64,000 nt of DNA from Tupaia tana. Taxonomy: Eukaryota > Chordata > Mammalia > Scandentia > Tupaiidae. The translations under genes were made by a program, and so were the position numbers. The stretch is from the NCBI GenBank assembly GCA_026018925.1, contig JAKSZU010000164.1, forward strand, positions 248,001 to 312,000, given 5' to 3'. The notes under the pieces were generated by a model. That model was not told the DNA's origin, ran no database searches, and worked only from the letters and a program-made list of their open reading frames with translations. This document shows positions 1 through 13,400 of this stretch, piece by piece; the first letter of the stretch is position 1; each line of letters opens with the position of its first letter.

Positions 1-2570
1 GTGTGGTAGGGGAGCCCCTCTGGCCTTCTATCGCTGTCTCTGTGTCTGTGAGGTCCTCTGTCTTTCTCTGCTCCTGTCTCCTCATTTTTTTTGGTAATTT
101 TTTCCTTTTTACGATTTTTTTAAAGGTAGAATTTCTCTCTGGCTCTCAGCTCCATCTTTTGTTTTGTTAATAAGTCCTTCTGCTCCTTTCTCCCAGGCAG
201 GAGAGTTGAGCCATTCTCTGAGAAGATTCCACATGGATACTGGGAAGAAGATATTTCAGGGCACAGGCGAAATGAAGATTTTCTACTCATAATTCAGCCT
301 CCAGCAAGCAAAGCTAGTGTGGTAGGGAGCCCCTCTGGCCTTCTATCCCTGTCTCTGTTTCTATGAGGTCTCTGTCTCTCTCTGCGCCTGTCTCTTCATT
401 TTTTTTTGTAATTTTTCCTTTTTACGATTATTTTAAAGGTAGAATGTCTCTCTGGCTCTCAGCTCCATCTTTTGTTTTGTTAATAAGCCCTTCTGCTCCT
501 TTCTCCCAGGCAGGAGAGTTGAGCCATTCTCTGAGAAGATTCCACATGGATACTGGGAACTAGATATTTCAGGGCACAGGCGAAATGCAGATTTTCTACT
601 CATAATTCAGCCTCCAGCAAGCAAAGCTAGTTGAGGTAGGGAGCCCCCTCTGGCCTTCTATCCCTGTCTCTGTGTCTCTGAGGTCTCTGTCTCTCTCTGC
701 TCTTCTCTCTTCATGTTTTTTTTGGTAATTTTTTCCTTTTTGCGCATATTTTTTAAAGGTAGAATTTCTCTCTGGCTCTCAGCTCCCTCTTTTGTTTTGT
801 TAATAAGCCCTTCTGCTCCTTTCTCCCCAGGCAGGAGAGTTGAGCCATTCTCTGAGAAGATTCCACATGAATACTGGGAACTAGATATTTCAGGTCACAG
901 GCGAAATGAAGATTTTCTACTCATAATTCAGCCTCCAGCAAGCAAAGCTAGTGAGGTAGGGAGCCCCTCTGGCCTTCTATCCCTGTCTCTGTGTCTCTGA
1001 GGTCTCTGTCTCTCTCTGCTCCTGTCTCTTCATTTTTTTTGGTAATTTTTTCCTTTTTACGATTTTTTTAAAGGTAGAATTTCTCTCTGGCTCTCAGCTC
1101 CATCTTTTGTTTTGTTAATAAGCCCTTCTGCTCCTTTCTTTCAGGCAGGAGAGTTGAGCCATTCTCTGAGAAGATTCCACATGGATACTGGGAACTAGAT
1201 ATTTCAGGGCACAGGCAAAATGAAGATTTTCTACTCATAATTCAGCCTCCAGCAAGCAAAGCTAGTGTGGTAGGGAGCCCCTCTGGCCTTCTATCCCTGT
1301 CTCTGTTTTCTATGAGGTCTCTGTCTCTCTCTGCTCCTGTCTCCTCATTTTTTTTTGGTTATTTTTCCTTCTTACGATTTTTTTAAAGGTAGAATTTCTC
1401 TCTGGCTCTCAGCTCCATCTTTTGTTTTGTTAATAAGCCCTTCGGCTCCTTTCTCCCAGGCAGGAGAGTTGACCCATTCTCTGAGAAGTTTGCACATGGA
1501 TACTGGGAACAAGATATTTCAGGGCACAGGCGAAATGAAGATTTTCTACTCATAATTCAGCCTCCAGCAAGCAAAGCTTGTGTGGTAGGGAGCCCCCTCT
1601 GGCCTTCTATCGCTGTCTCTGTGTCTCTGAGGGTCTCTGTCTCTCTCTGCTCCTATCTCCTCATTTTCTTTGGTAATTTTTCCTTTTTACGATTTTTTTT
1701 AAAGGTAGAATTTCTCTCTGGCTCTCAGCTCCATCTTTTTTTTTTGTTAATAAGCCCTTCTGCTCCTTTCTCCCAGGCAGGAGAGTTGAGCCATTCTCTG
1801 AGAAGTTTCCACATGGATACTGGGGAACTAGATATTTCAGGGCACAGGCGAAATGAACATTTTCTACTCATAATTCAGCCTCCAGCAAGCAAAGCTAGTG
1901 TGGTAGGGAGCCCCTCTGGCCTTCTCCTCGCTGTCTCTGTGTCTGTGAGGTCTCTGTCTCTCTCTGCTCCTGTCTCCCCTTTTTTTGGTAATTTTTCCTT
2001 TTTTACGATTTTTTTAAAGGTAGAATTTCTCTCTGGCTCTCAGCTCCATCTTTTTTTTTGTTAATAAGCCCTTCTGCTCCTTCTCTCCCAGGCAGGAGAG
2101 TTGAGCCATTCTCTGAGAAGTTTCCACATGGATACTGGGAACTAGATATTTCAGGGCACAGGCGAAATGAACATTTTCTACTCATAATTCAGCCTCCAGC
2201 AAGCAAAGCTAGTGTGGTAGGGGAGCCCCTCTGGCCTTCTATCGCTGTCTCTGAGTCTGTGAGTTCTCTGTCTCTCTCTGCTCCTGTCTCCTCATTTTTT
2301 TGGAAATTTTTCCTTTTTACGATTTTTTTTAAAGGTAGAATTTCTCTCTGGCTCTCAGCACCATCTTTTGTTTTGTTAATAAGTCCTTCTGCTCCTTTCT
2401 CCCCAGGCAGGAGAGTTGAGCCATTCTCTGAGAAGATTCCACATGGATACTGGGAATAAGATATTTCAGGGCACAGGCGAAATGAAGATTTTCTACTCAT
2501 AATTCAGCCTCCAGCAAGCAAAAGCTAGTGTGGTAGGGAGCCCCTCTCGCCTTCTATCCCTGTCTCTGTT
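1..2570. other. Zone of excess 1-bp insertions (possible unpolished sequence)
   Basis: Against the copies at 14.17-16.36 kb and 24.2-26.7 kb, this zone has about 20 single-base gains and almost no losses. Most lengthen homopolymers or doublets: gtaggggagcc at 8-16 and again at 2216-2224, aggtcctctg near 51, gagccccctctgg near 640 and 1592, ctccccagg near 825 and 2400, actggggaac near 1820, agcaaaagc near 2520, and extra T in several T runs. The offset to its duplicate drifts from 13815 at position 357 to 13794 at 2574, a surplus of 21 bp in 2.2 kb, whereas the offset stays near 13.79 kb from there to 13.5 kb. One-directional indels look more like residual long-read error than evolution. Confidence 0.6.
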
Positions 2571-3507
2571 TCTATGAGGTCTCTGTCTCTCTCTGCGCCT
2601 GTCTCTTCATATTTTTTTGTAATTTTTCCTTTTTACTATTTTTTTAAAGGTAGAATGTCTCTCTGGCTCTCAGCTCCATCTTTTGTTTTGTTAATAAGCC
2701 CTTCTGCTCCTTTCTCCCAGGCAGGAGAGTTGAGCCATTCTCTGAGAAGATTCCACATGGATACCGGGACCTAGATATTTCAGGGCACAGGCGAAATGAA
2801 GATTTTCTACTCATAATTCAGCCTCCAGCAAGCAAAGCTAGTGAGGTAGGGAGCCCCTCTGGCCTTCTATCCCTGTCTCTGTGTCTCTGAGGTCTCTGTC
2901 TCTCCCTGCTCTTCTGTCTTCATTTTTTTTTGGTAATTTTTCCTTTTTACGATTTTTTTAAAGGTAGAATTTCTCTCTGGCTCTCAGCGCCCTCTTTTGT
3001 TTTGTTAATAAGCCCTTCTGCTCCTTTCTCCCAGGCAGGAGAGTTGAGCCATTCTCTGAGAAGATTCCACATGGATACTGGGAACTAGATATTTCAGGTC
3101 ACAGGAGAAATGAAGATTTTCTACTCATAATTCAGCCTCCAGCAAGCAAAGCTAGTGTGGTAGGGAGCCCCTCTGGCCTTCTATCCCTGTCTCTGTGTCT
3201 CTGAGGTCTCTGTCTCTCTCTGCACCTGTCTCCTCATTTTTTTTGGAAATTTTTCCTTTTTACGATTTTTTTAAATGTAGAATTTCTCTCTGGCTCTCAG
3301 CTCCATCTTTTGTTTTGTTAATAAGCCCTTCTGCTCCTTTCTCCCAGGCAGGAGAGTTGAGCCATTCTCTGAGAAGATTCCACATGGATACTGGGAACTA
3401 GATATTTCAGGGCACAGGCGAAATGAAGATTTTCTACTCATAATTCAGCCTCCAGCAAGCAAAGCTAGTGTGGTAGGGGGCCCCTCTGGCCTTCTATCCC
3501 TGTCTCT
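1..3507 (+). repeat. HOR block A1 (types a-b-c-d-e-f-g-h-i, c'', j)
   Basis: Monomer starts are near 42 (a), 357 (b), 675 (c), 990 (d), 1310 (e), 1620 (f), 1940 (g), 2250 (h), 2568 (i), 2885 (c'') and 3195 (j). Diagnostic variants are: a, gtctgtgagg plus gtctttctc; b, gattattttaaagg plus gtagaatgtc; c, ctcttctctcttcatg; d, tttctttcagg; e, ttccttcttacg plus gttgaccc; f, ctcctatctcctc with tttctttgg; g, ctccccttttttt; h, gagttctctg with ggaaattt; i, tactattttttt; j, aaatgtagaa. It matches block A3 about 13.8 kb downstream. The first ~2.6 kb carries about 20 single-base insertions that A3 lacks. Confidence 0.85.
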
Positions 3508-6500
3508 GTGTTCTCTGAGGTCTCTGTCTCTCTCTGCTCCTGTCTCCTCATTTTTTTTTGGTAATTTTTCCTTTTTACGATTTTTTTAAAGGTAGAATTT
3601 CTCTCTGGCTCTCAGCTCCTTCTTTTGTTTTGTTAATAAGCCCTTCTGCTCCTTTCTCCCAGGCAGGAGAGTTGAGCCATTCTCTGAAAAGTTTCCACTT
3701 GGATACTGGGAACTAGATATTTCAGGGCACAGGGCGAAATGAAGATTTTCTACTCATAATTCAGCCTCCAGCAAGCAAAGCTAGTGTGGTAGGGAGCCCC
3801 TCTGGCCTTCTATCCCTGTCTCTGTTTCTATGAGGTCTCTGTCTCTCTCTGCGCCTGTCTCATCATTTTTTTTTTGTAATTTTTCCTTTTTACGATTTTT
3901 TTAAAGGTAGAATTTCTCTCTGGCTCTCAGCTCCATCTTTTGTTTTGTTAATAAGCCCTTCTGCTCCTTTCTCCCAGGCAGGAGAGTTGAGCCATTCTCT
4001 GAGAAGATTCCACATGGATACTGAGAACTAGATATTTCAGGGCACTGGAGAAAGGAAGAATTTTTACTCATAATTCAGCCTCCAGCAAGCAAAGGTAGTG
4101 TGGTAGGGAGACCCTCTGGCCTTCTGTCCCTTTCTCTGTGTCTCTGAGGTCTCTGTCTCTCTCTCTGCTCCTGTCTCCTCAATTTTTTTGGTAATTTTTC
4201 CTTTTTACGATTTTTTTAAAGGTAGAATTTCTCTCTGGCTCTCAGCTCCATCTTTTGTTTTGTTAATAAGCCCTTCTGCTCCTTTCTCCCAGGCAGTAGA
4301 GTTGAGCCATTCTCTGAGAAGATTCCACATGGATACCGGGAACTAGATATTTCAGGGCACAGGCGAAATGAAGATTTTCTACTCATATTTCAGCCTCCAG
4401 CAAGCAAAGCTAGTGTGGTAGGGAGCCCCTCTGGCCTTCTATCCCTGTCTCTGTTTCTCTGAGGTCTCTGTCTCTCCCTGCTCCTGTCTCCTCATTTTTT
4501 TGGTAATTTTTCATTTTTACGATTTTTTTAAAGGTAGAGTTTCTCTCTGGCTCTCAGCTCCATCTTTTGTTTTGTTAATAAGCCCTTCTGCTCTTTTCTC
4601 CAGGCAGGAGAGTTGAGCCATTCTCTGAGAAGATTCCACATGGATACTGGGAACTAGATATTTCAGGGCACAGGCGAAATGAAGATTTTCTACTAATAAT
4701 TCAGCCTCCAGCAAGCAAAGCTAGTGTGGTAGGTAGGCCCTCTGGCCTTATGTCCCTGTCTCTGTGTCTCTGAGGTCTCTGTCTCCCTCTGCTCCAGTCT
4801 CCTCATTTTTTTTGGAAATTTTTCCTTTTTACGATTTTTTTAAAGGTAGAATTTCTCTCTGGCTCTCAGCTCCATCTTTTGTTTTGTCAATAAGCCCTTC
4901 TGCTCCTTTCTCCCAGGCAGGAGAGTTGAGCCATTCTCTGAGAAGTTTCCACATGGATACTGGGAACTAGATATTTCAGGGCACAGGCGAAATGAAGATT
5001 TTCTACTCCTAATTCAGCCTCCAGCAAGCAAAGCTAGTGTGGTAGGGAGCCCCTCTGGCCTTCTAACCCTGTCTATGTGTCTCTGAGGTCTCTGTTTCTC
5101 TCTGCTCCTGTCTCCTCATTTTTTTAGGTAATTTTTCCTTTTTACGATTTTTTTTAAAGGTTGAATTTTCTCTGGCTCTCAGCTCCATCTTTGTTTTGTT
5201 AATAAGCCCTTCTGCTCCTTTCTCCCAGGAAGGAGAGTTGAGCCATTCTCTGAGAAGATTCCACATGGATACTGGGAACTAGATATTTCAGGGCACTGGA
5301 GAAATGAAAATTTTCTACTCATAAATCAGCGTCCAGCAAGCAAAGCTATTGTGGTAGGGAGCCCCTCTGGCCTTTTGTCCCTTTCTCTGTGTCTCTGAGG
5401 TCTCTGTCTGTCTCTGCTCCTGTCTCCTCAATTTTTTTGTTAATTTTTCCTTTTTACGAATTTTTTAAAGGTAGAATTTCTCTCTGGCTCTCAGCTCCAT
5501 CTTTTGTTTTGTTAATAAACCCTTCTGCTCCTTTCTCCCAGGCAGTAGAGTTGAGCCATTCTCTGAGAAGTTTCCACATGGATACTGGGAACAAGATATT
5601 TCAGGGCACAGGCGAAATGAAGATTTTCTACTCATAATTCAGCCTCTAGCAAGCAAAGCTAGGGTGGTAGGGAGCCCCTCTGGCCTTTTATTCCTGTCTC
5701 TGTTTCTCTGAGGTCTCTGTCTCTCTCTGCTCCTCTCTCCTCATTTTTTTGGTAATTTTTCCTTTTTTTACGATTTTTTTTTAAAGGTAGAATTTTCTCT
5801 GGCTCTCAGCTCCATCTTTTGTTTTGTTAATAAGCCCTTCTGATCCTTTCTCCCAGGCAGGAGAGTTGAGCCATTCTCTGAGAAGATTCCACATGGATAC
5901 TGGGAACTAGATATTTCAGGGAACAGGCGAAATGAAGATTTTTCTACTCATAATTCAGCCCCCAGCAAGCAAAGCTAGTGTGGTGGGGAGCCCCTCTGGC
6001 CTTCTATCCCTGTCTCTGTGTTTCTGAGGTCTCTGTCTCTCTCTGCTCCTGTCTCCTCATTTTTTTTATAATTTTTCATTTTTACAATTTTTTTAAAGGT
6101 AGAATTTCTCTCTGGCTCTCAGCTCCATCTTTTGTTTTGTTAATAAGCCCTTCTGCTCCTTTCTCCCAGGCAGGAGAGTTGAGCCATTCTCTGAGAAGTT
6201 TCCACATGGATACTGGGAACTAGATATTTCAGGGCACAGGCGAAATGAAGATTTTCTACTCATAATTCAGCCTCCAGCAAGCAAAGCTAGTATGGAAGGG
6301 AGCCCCTCTGGCCTTCTATCCCTGTCTCTGTGTCTCTGAGGTCTCTGTCTCTCTCTGCTCCTGTCTCCTCATTTTTTTTTGTTAATTTTTCCATTTTTAT
6401 GATTTTTTTTTAAAGGTACAATTTTCTCTGGCTCTCAGCTCCATTTTTTGTTTTGTTAATAAGCCCTTCTGCTCCTTTCTCCCCAGGCAGGAGAGTTGAG

Positions 6501-9500
6501 CCATTCTCTGAGAAGATTCCACATGGATACTGGGAACTAGATATTTCAGGGCACAGGCGAAATGAAAATTTTCTACTCATAATTCAGCCTCCAGCAAGCA
6601 AAGCGAGTGTGGTAGGGAGCCCCTCTGGCCTTCTATCCCTGTCTCTGTGTCTCTGAGGTCTCTGTATCTCTCTGCTCCTGTCTCCTCATATTTTTTGGTA
6701 ATTTTTCCTTTTTACGATTTTTTTAAAGGTAGAATTTCTCTCTGGCTCTCAGCTCCATCTTTTGTTTTGTTAATAAGCCCTTCTGATCCTTTCTCCCAGG
6801 CAGGAGAGTTGAGCCATTCTCTGAGAAGATTCCACATGGATACTGGGAAATAGATATTTCAGGGAACAGGCGAAATGAAGATTTTCTACTCATAATTAAG
6901 CCTCCAGCAAGCAAAGCTAGTATGGAAGGGAGCCCCTCTGGCCTTCTATCCCTGTCTCTGTGTCTCTGAGGTCTCTGCCTCTCTCTGCTCCTGTCTCCTC
7001 ATTTTTATTTTGGTAATTTTTCCTTTTTTATGATTTTTTTAAAGGTAAATTTCTCTCTGGCACTCAGCTCCATCTTTTGTTTTGTTAATAAGCCCTTCTG
7101 CTCCTTTCTCCCAGGCAGGAGAGTTGAGCCATTCTCTGAGAAGATTCCACATGGATACTGGGAACTAGATATTTCAGGGCACAGGCGAAATGAAGATTTT
7201 CTACTCATAATTCAGCCTCCAGCAAGCAAAGGTAGTGTGGTAGGGGGCCCCTCTGGCCTTCTATCCCTGTCTCTGTGTCTCTGAGGTCTCTGTCTCTCTC
7301 TGCTCCTGTCTCCAAATTTTTTTTGGTAATTTTCCTTTTTACGATTTTTTTAAAGGTAGAATTTCTCTCTGGCTCTCAGCTCCATCTTTTGTTTTGTTAA
7401 TAAGCCCTTCTGCTCCTTTCTCCCAGGCAGGAGAGTTGAGCCATTCTCTGAAAAGTTTCCACATGGATACTAGGAACTAGATATTTCAGGGCACAGGCGA
7501 AATGAAGATTTTCTACTCATAATTCAGCCTCCAGCAAGCAAAGGTAGTGTGGTAGGGAGCCCCTCTGGACTTATATCCCTGTCTCTGTGTCTCTGAAGTC
7601 TCTGTTTCTCTCTGCTCCTGTCTCCTCATTTATATTTTGGTAATTTTTCTTTTTCCGATTTTTTTAAAGGTACAATTTCTCTCTGGCTCTCAGCTCCATT
7701 TTTTGTTTTGTTAATAAGCCCTTCTGCTCCTTTCTCCCAGGCAGGAGAGTTGAGCCATTCTCTGAGAAGATTCCACATGGATACTGGGAACTAGATATTT
7801 CAGGGCACAGGCTAAATGAAGATTTCCTACTCATAATTCAGCCTCCAGCAAGCAAAGCTAGTGTGGTAGGGAGCCCCTCTGGCCTTCTATCCCTGTCTCT
7901 GTGTCTCTGAGGTCTCTGTATCTCTCTGCTCCTGTCTCCTCATATTTTTTTGGTAATTTTTCTTTTTACGATTTTTTTAAACGTAGAATTTCTCTCTGGC
8001 TCTCAGCTCCATCTTTTGTTTTGTTAATAACCCTTCTGCTCCTTTCTCCCAGGCAGGAGAGTTGAGCCATTCTCTGAGAAGATTCCACATGGATACTGGG
8101 AAATAGATATTACAGGGCACAGGCGAAATGAAGATTTTCTACTCATAATTCAGCCTCCAGCAAGCAAAGCTAGTGTGGTAGGGAGCCCCTCTGGCCTTCT
8201 ATCCCTGTCTCTGTGTCTCTGAAGTCTCTGCCTCTCTCTGATCCAGTCTCCTCATAATTTTTTTTGTAATTTTTCCTTTTTAAGATTTTTTTAAAGGTAG
8301 AATTTCTCTCTGGCTCTCAGCTCCATCTTTTGTTTTGTTAATAAGCCCTTCTGCTCCTTTCTCCCATGCAGGAGAGTTGAGCCATTCTCTGAGAAGATTC
8401 CACATGGATACTGGGAACTAGATATTTCAGGGCACAGGCGAAATGAAGATTTTCTACTCATAATTCAGCCTCCAGCAAGCAAAGGTAGTGTGGTAGGGAG
8501 CCCCTCTGGCCTTCTATCCCTGTCTCTGTGTCTCTGAGGTCTCTGTCTCTCTCTGCTCCTGTCTCCAAATATTTTTTTGGTAATTTTTCCATTTTACGAT
8601 TTTTTTAAAGGTAGAATTTCTCTCTGGCTCTCAGCTCCATCTTTTGTTTTCTTAATAAGCCCTTCTGCTCCTTTCTCCCAGGCAGGAGAGTTGAGCCATT
8701 CTCTGAGAAGATTCCACATGGATACTGGGAACTAGATATTTCAGGGCACAGGCGAAATGAAGATTTTCTACTCATAATTCAGCCTCCAGCAAGCAAAGCT
8801 ACTGTGGTAGGGAGCCCCTCTGGCTTTCTATCCCTGTCTCTGTGTCTCTGAGGTCTCTGTATCTCTCTGCTCCTCTCTCCTCATTTTGTTTTGGTAATTT
8901 TTCCTTTTTACGGTTTTTTTAAAGGTTGCATTTCTCTCTGGCTCTCAGCTCCATCTTTTGTTTTGTTAATAAGCCCTTCTACTCCTTTCTCCCATGCAGG
9001 AGAGTTGAGCCATTCTCTGAGAAGATTCCACATGGATACTGGGAACTAGATATTTCAGGGCACAGGCGAAATGAAGATTTTCTACTCATAATTCAGCCTC
9101 CAGCAAGCAAAGCTAGTGTGGTAGGGAGCCCCTCTGGCCTTCTATCCCTGTCTCTGTGTCTCTGAGTTCTCTGTCTCTCTCTGCTCCTGTCTCCTCATTT
9201 TATTTTTTAATTTTTCTTTTTTACGGTATTTTTTAAAGGTAGAATTTCCCTCTGGCTCTCAGCTCCATCTTTTGTTTTGTTAATAAGCCCTTCTGCTCCT
9301 TTCTCCCAGGCAGGAGAGTTGATCCATCCTCTGAGAAGTTTCCACATGGATACTGGGAACTAGATATTTCAGGGCACAGGCGAAATGAAGATTTTCTACT
9401 CATAATTCAGCCTCCACCAAGCAAAGCTAGTGTGGTAGGGAGCCCGTCTGGCCTTCTATCCTTGTCTCTGTGTCTCTGAGGTCTCTGTCTCTCTCTGCTC

Positions 9501-10409
9501 CTGTCTCCTCATATATTTTGGGTAATTTTTCCTTTTTACGATTTTTTTAAAGGTAGAATTTCTCTCTGGCTCTCTCCTCCATCTTTTGTTTTGTTAATAA
9601 GCCCTTCTGCTCCTTTCTCCCAGGCAAGAGAGTTGAGCCATTCTCTGAGAAGATTCCACATGGATACTGGGAACTAGATATTTCAGGGCACAGGCGAAAT
9701 GAAGATTTTCTACTCATAATTCAGCCTCCAGCAAGCAAAGCTAGTGTAGTAGGGAGCCCCTCTGGCTTTCTATCCCTGTCTCTGTGTCTCTGAGGTCTCT
9801 GTATCTCTCTGCTCCTCTCTCCTCATTTGTTTTGGTAATTTTTTCCTTTTTTACGATTTTTTTAAAGGTAGAATTTCTCTCTGGCTCTCAGCTCCATCTT
9901 TTGTTTTGTTAATAAGCCCTTCTGCTCCTTTCTCCCAGGCAGGAGAGTTGATCCATTCTCTGAGAAGTTTCCACATGGATACTGGGAACTAGATATTTCA
10001 GGGCACAGGCGAATGAAGATTTTCTACTCATAATTCAGCCTCCAGCAAGCAAAGCTAGTGTGGTAGGGAGCCCCTCTGGCCTTCTATACCTGTCTATCTG
10101 TCTCTGAGGTCTCTGTCTCTCTCTGCTCCTGTCTCCTCATTTTTTTGGTAATTTTTTCTTTTTACGATTTTTAAAAGGTAGAATTTCTCTCTGGCTCTCA
10201 GCTACATCTTTTGTTTTGTTAATAAGCCCTTCTGCTCCTTTCTCCCCAGGCAGGAGAGTTGAGCCATTCTCTGAGAAGATTCCACATGGATACTGGGAAC
10301 TAGATATTTCAGGGCACAGGCGAAATGAACATTTTCTACTCATAATTCAGCCTCCAGCAAGCAAAGCTAGTGTGGTAGGGAGCCCCTCTGGCCTTCTATC
10401 GCTGTCTCT
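3508..10409 (+). repeat. Block B1, 22 divergent monomers
   Basis: Between A1 and A2 lie 22 monomers of more mixed type. Useful markers are: ctgtctgtctctg with gttaataaaccc (5389-5530); tctgatccttt with agggaacagg (near 5850 and 6785); ccaaattttt and ccaaatattt (near 7310 and 8560); catttatattttgg (7625); aaacgtagaa (7978); gatccagtctcc (8240); aaaggttgcattt (8922); a tttattttttaat form (9197); catatattttggg (9510); and tacctgtctatctg (10087). The same markers recur in the same order in block B2 about 13.79 kb downstream, so B1 and B2 are paralogous copies of one 6.9-kb segment. Confidence 0.85.
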
Positions 10410-13400
10410 GTGTCTGTGAGGTCTCTGTCTTTCTCTGCTCCTGTCTCCTCATTTTTTTTTGGTAATTTTTCCTTTTTACGATTTTTTTAAAGGTAGAATT
10501 TCTCTCTGGCTCTCAGCTCCATCTTTTGTTTTGTTAATAAGTCCTTCTGCTCCTTTCTCCCAGGCAGGAGAGTTGAGCCATTCTCTGAGAAGATTCCACA
10601 TGGATACTGGGAACAAGATATTTCAGGGCACAGGCGAAATGAAGATTTTCTACTCATAATTCAGTCTCCAGCAAGCAAAGCTAGTGTGGTAGGGAGCCCC
10701 TCTGGCCTTCTATCCCCGTCTCTGTTTCTATGAGGTCTCTGTCTCTCTCTGCGCCTGTCTCTTCATTTTTTTTTGTAATTTTTCCTTTTTACGATTATTT
10801 TAAAGGTAGAATGTCTCTCTGGCTCTCAGCTCCATCTTTTGTTTTGTTAATAAGCCCTTCTGCTCCTTTCTCCCAGGCAGGAGAGTTGAGCCATTCTCTG
10901 AGAAGATTCCACATGGATACTGGGAACTAGATATTTCAGGGCACAGGCGAAATGAAGATTTTCTACTCATAATTCAGCCTCCAGCAAGCAAAGCTAGTGA
11001 GGTAGGGAGCCCCTCTGGCCTTCTATCCCTGTCTCTGTGTCTCTGAGGTCTCTGTCTCTCTCTGCTCTTCTCTCTTCATGTTTTTTTGGTAATTTTTCCT
11101 TTTTACGATTTTTTTAAAGGTAGAATTTCTCTCTGGCTCTCAGCTCCCTCTTTTGTTTTGTTAATAAGCCCTTCTGCTCCTTTCTCCCAGGCAGGAGAGT
11201 TGAGCCATTCTCTGAGAAGATTCCACATGAATACTGGGAACTAGATATTTCAGGTCACAGGCGAAATGAAGATTTTCTACTCATAATTCAGCCTCCAGCA
11301 AGCAAAGCTAGTGAGGTAGGGAGCCCCTCTGGCCTTCTATCCCTGTCTCTGTGTCTCTGAGGTCTCTGTCTCTCTCTGCTCCTGTCTCTTCATTTTTTTT
11401 GGTAATTTTTCCTTTTTACGATTTTTTTAAAGGTAGAATTTCTCTCTGGCTCTCAGCTCCATCTTTTGTTTTGTTAATAAGCCCTTCTGCTCCTTTCTTT
11501 GAGGCAGGAGAGTTGAGCCATTCTCTGAGAAGGTTCCACATGGATACTGGGAACTAGATATTTCAGGGCACAGGCGAAATGAAGATTTTCTACTCATAAT
11601 TCAGCCTCCAGCAAGCAAAGCTAGTGTGGTAGGGAGCCCCTCTGGCCTTCTATCCCTGTCTCTGTTTCTATGAGGTCTCTGTCTCTCTCTGCTCCTGTCT
11701 CCTCATTTTTTTGGTTATTTTTCCTTCTTACGATTTTTTTAAAGGTAGAATTTCTCTCTGGCTCTCAGCTCCATCTTTTGTTTTGTTAATAAGCCCTTCG
11801 GCTCCTTTCTCCCAGGCAGGAGAGTTGACCCATTCTCTGAGAAGTTTGCACATGGATACTGGGAACAAGATATTTCAGGGCACAGGCGAAATGAAGATTT
11901 TCTACTCATAATTCAGCCTCCAGCAAGCAAAGCTTGTGTGGTAGGGAGCCCCTCTGGCCTTCTATCGCTGTCTCTGTGTCTCTGAGGTCTCTGTCTCTCT
12001 CTGCTCCTATCTCCTCATTTTCTTTGGTAATTTTTCCTTTTTACGATTTTTTTAAAGGTAGAATTTCTCTCTGGCTCTCAGCTCCATCTTTTTTTTTTGT
12101 TAATAAGCCCTTCTGCTCCTTTCTCCCAGGCAGGAGAGTTGAGCCATTCTCTGAGAAGTTTCCACATGGATACTGGGAACTAGATATTTCAGGGCACAGG
12201 CGAAATGAACATTTTCTACTCATAATTCAGCCTCCAGCAAGCAAAGCTAGTGTGGTAGGGAGCCCCTCTGGCCTTCTCTCGCTGTCTCTGTGTCTGTGAG
12301 GTCTCTGTCTCTCTCTGCTCCTGTCTCCCCTTTTTTTGGTAATTTTTCCTTTTTACGATTTTTTTAAAGGTAGAATTTCTCTCTGGCTCTCAGCTCCATC
12401 TTTTTTTTTGTTAATAAGCCCTTCTGCTCCTTTTCTCCCCCGGCAGGAGAGTTGAGCCATTCTCTGAGAAGTTTCCACATGGATACTGGGAACTAGATAT
12501 TTCAGGGCACAGGCGAAATGAACATTTTCTACTCATAATTCAGCCTCCAGCAAGCAAAGCTAGTGTGGTAGGGAGCCCCTCTGGCCTTCTATCGCTGTCT
12601 CTGAGTCTGTGAGTTCTCTGTCTCTCTCTGCTCCTGTCTCCTCATTTTTTTGGAAATTTTTCCTTTTTACGATTTTTTTAAAGGTAGAATTTCTCTCTGG
12701 CTCTCAGCACCATCTTTTGTTTTGTTAATAAGTCCTTCTGCTCCTTTCTCCCAGGCAGGAGAGTTGAGCCATTCTCTGAGAAGATTCCACATGGATACTG
12801 GGAACAAGATATTTCAGGGCACAGGCGAAATGAAGATTTTCTACTCATAATTCAGCCTCCAGCAAGCAAAGCTAGTGTGGTAGGGAGCCCCTCGCGCCTT
12901 CTATCCCTGTCTCTGTTTCTATGAGGTCTCTTTCTCTCTCTGCGCCCTGTCTCTTCATATTTTTTTGTAATTTTTCCTTTTTACTATTTTTTTAAAGGTA
13001 GAATGTCTCTCTGGCTCTCAGCTCCATCTTTTGTTTTGTTAATAAGCCCTTCTGCTCCTTTCTCCCAGGCAGGAGAGTTGAGCCATTCTCTGAGAAGATT
13101 CCACATGGATACTGGGAACTAGATATTTGAGGGCACAGGCGAAATGAAGATTTTCTACTCATAATTCAGCCTCCAGCAAGCAAAGCTAGTGAGGTAGGGA
13201 GCCCCTCTGGCCTTCTATCCCTGTCTCTGTGTCTCTGAGGTCTCTGTCTCTCTCTGCTCCTGTCTCTTCATTTTTTTTTGGTAATTTTTCCTTTTTACGA
13301 TTTTTTTAAATGTAGAATTTTCTCTCTGGCTCTCAGCTCCATCTTTTGTTTTGTTAATAAGCCCTTCTGCTCCTTTCTCCCAGGCAGGAGAGTTGAGCCA

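Noticed and set aside
1582-2064. The longest frame (160 codons), spanning two monomers
   Set aside because: It exists only because extra single bases, absent from the duplicate near 15.4 kb, offset the frame; probably sequence error or neutral indels.
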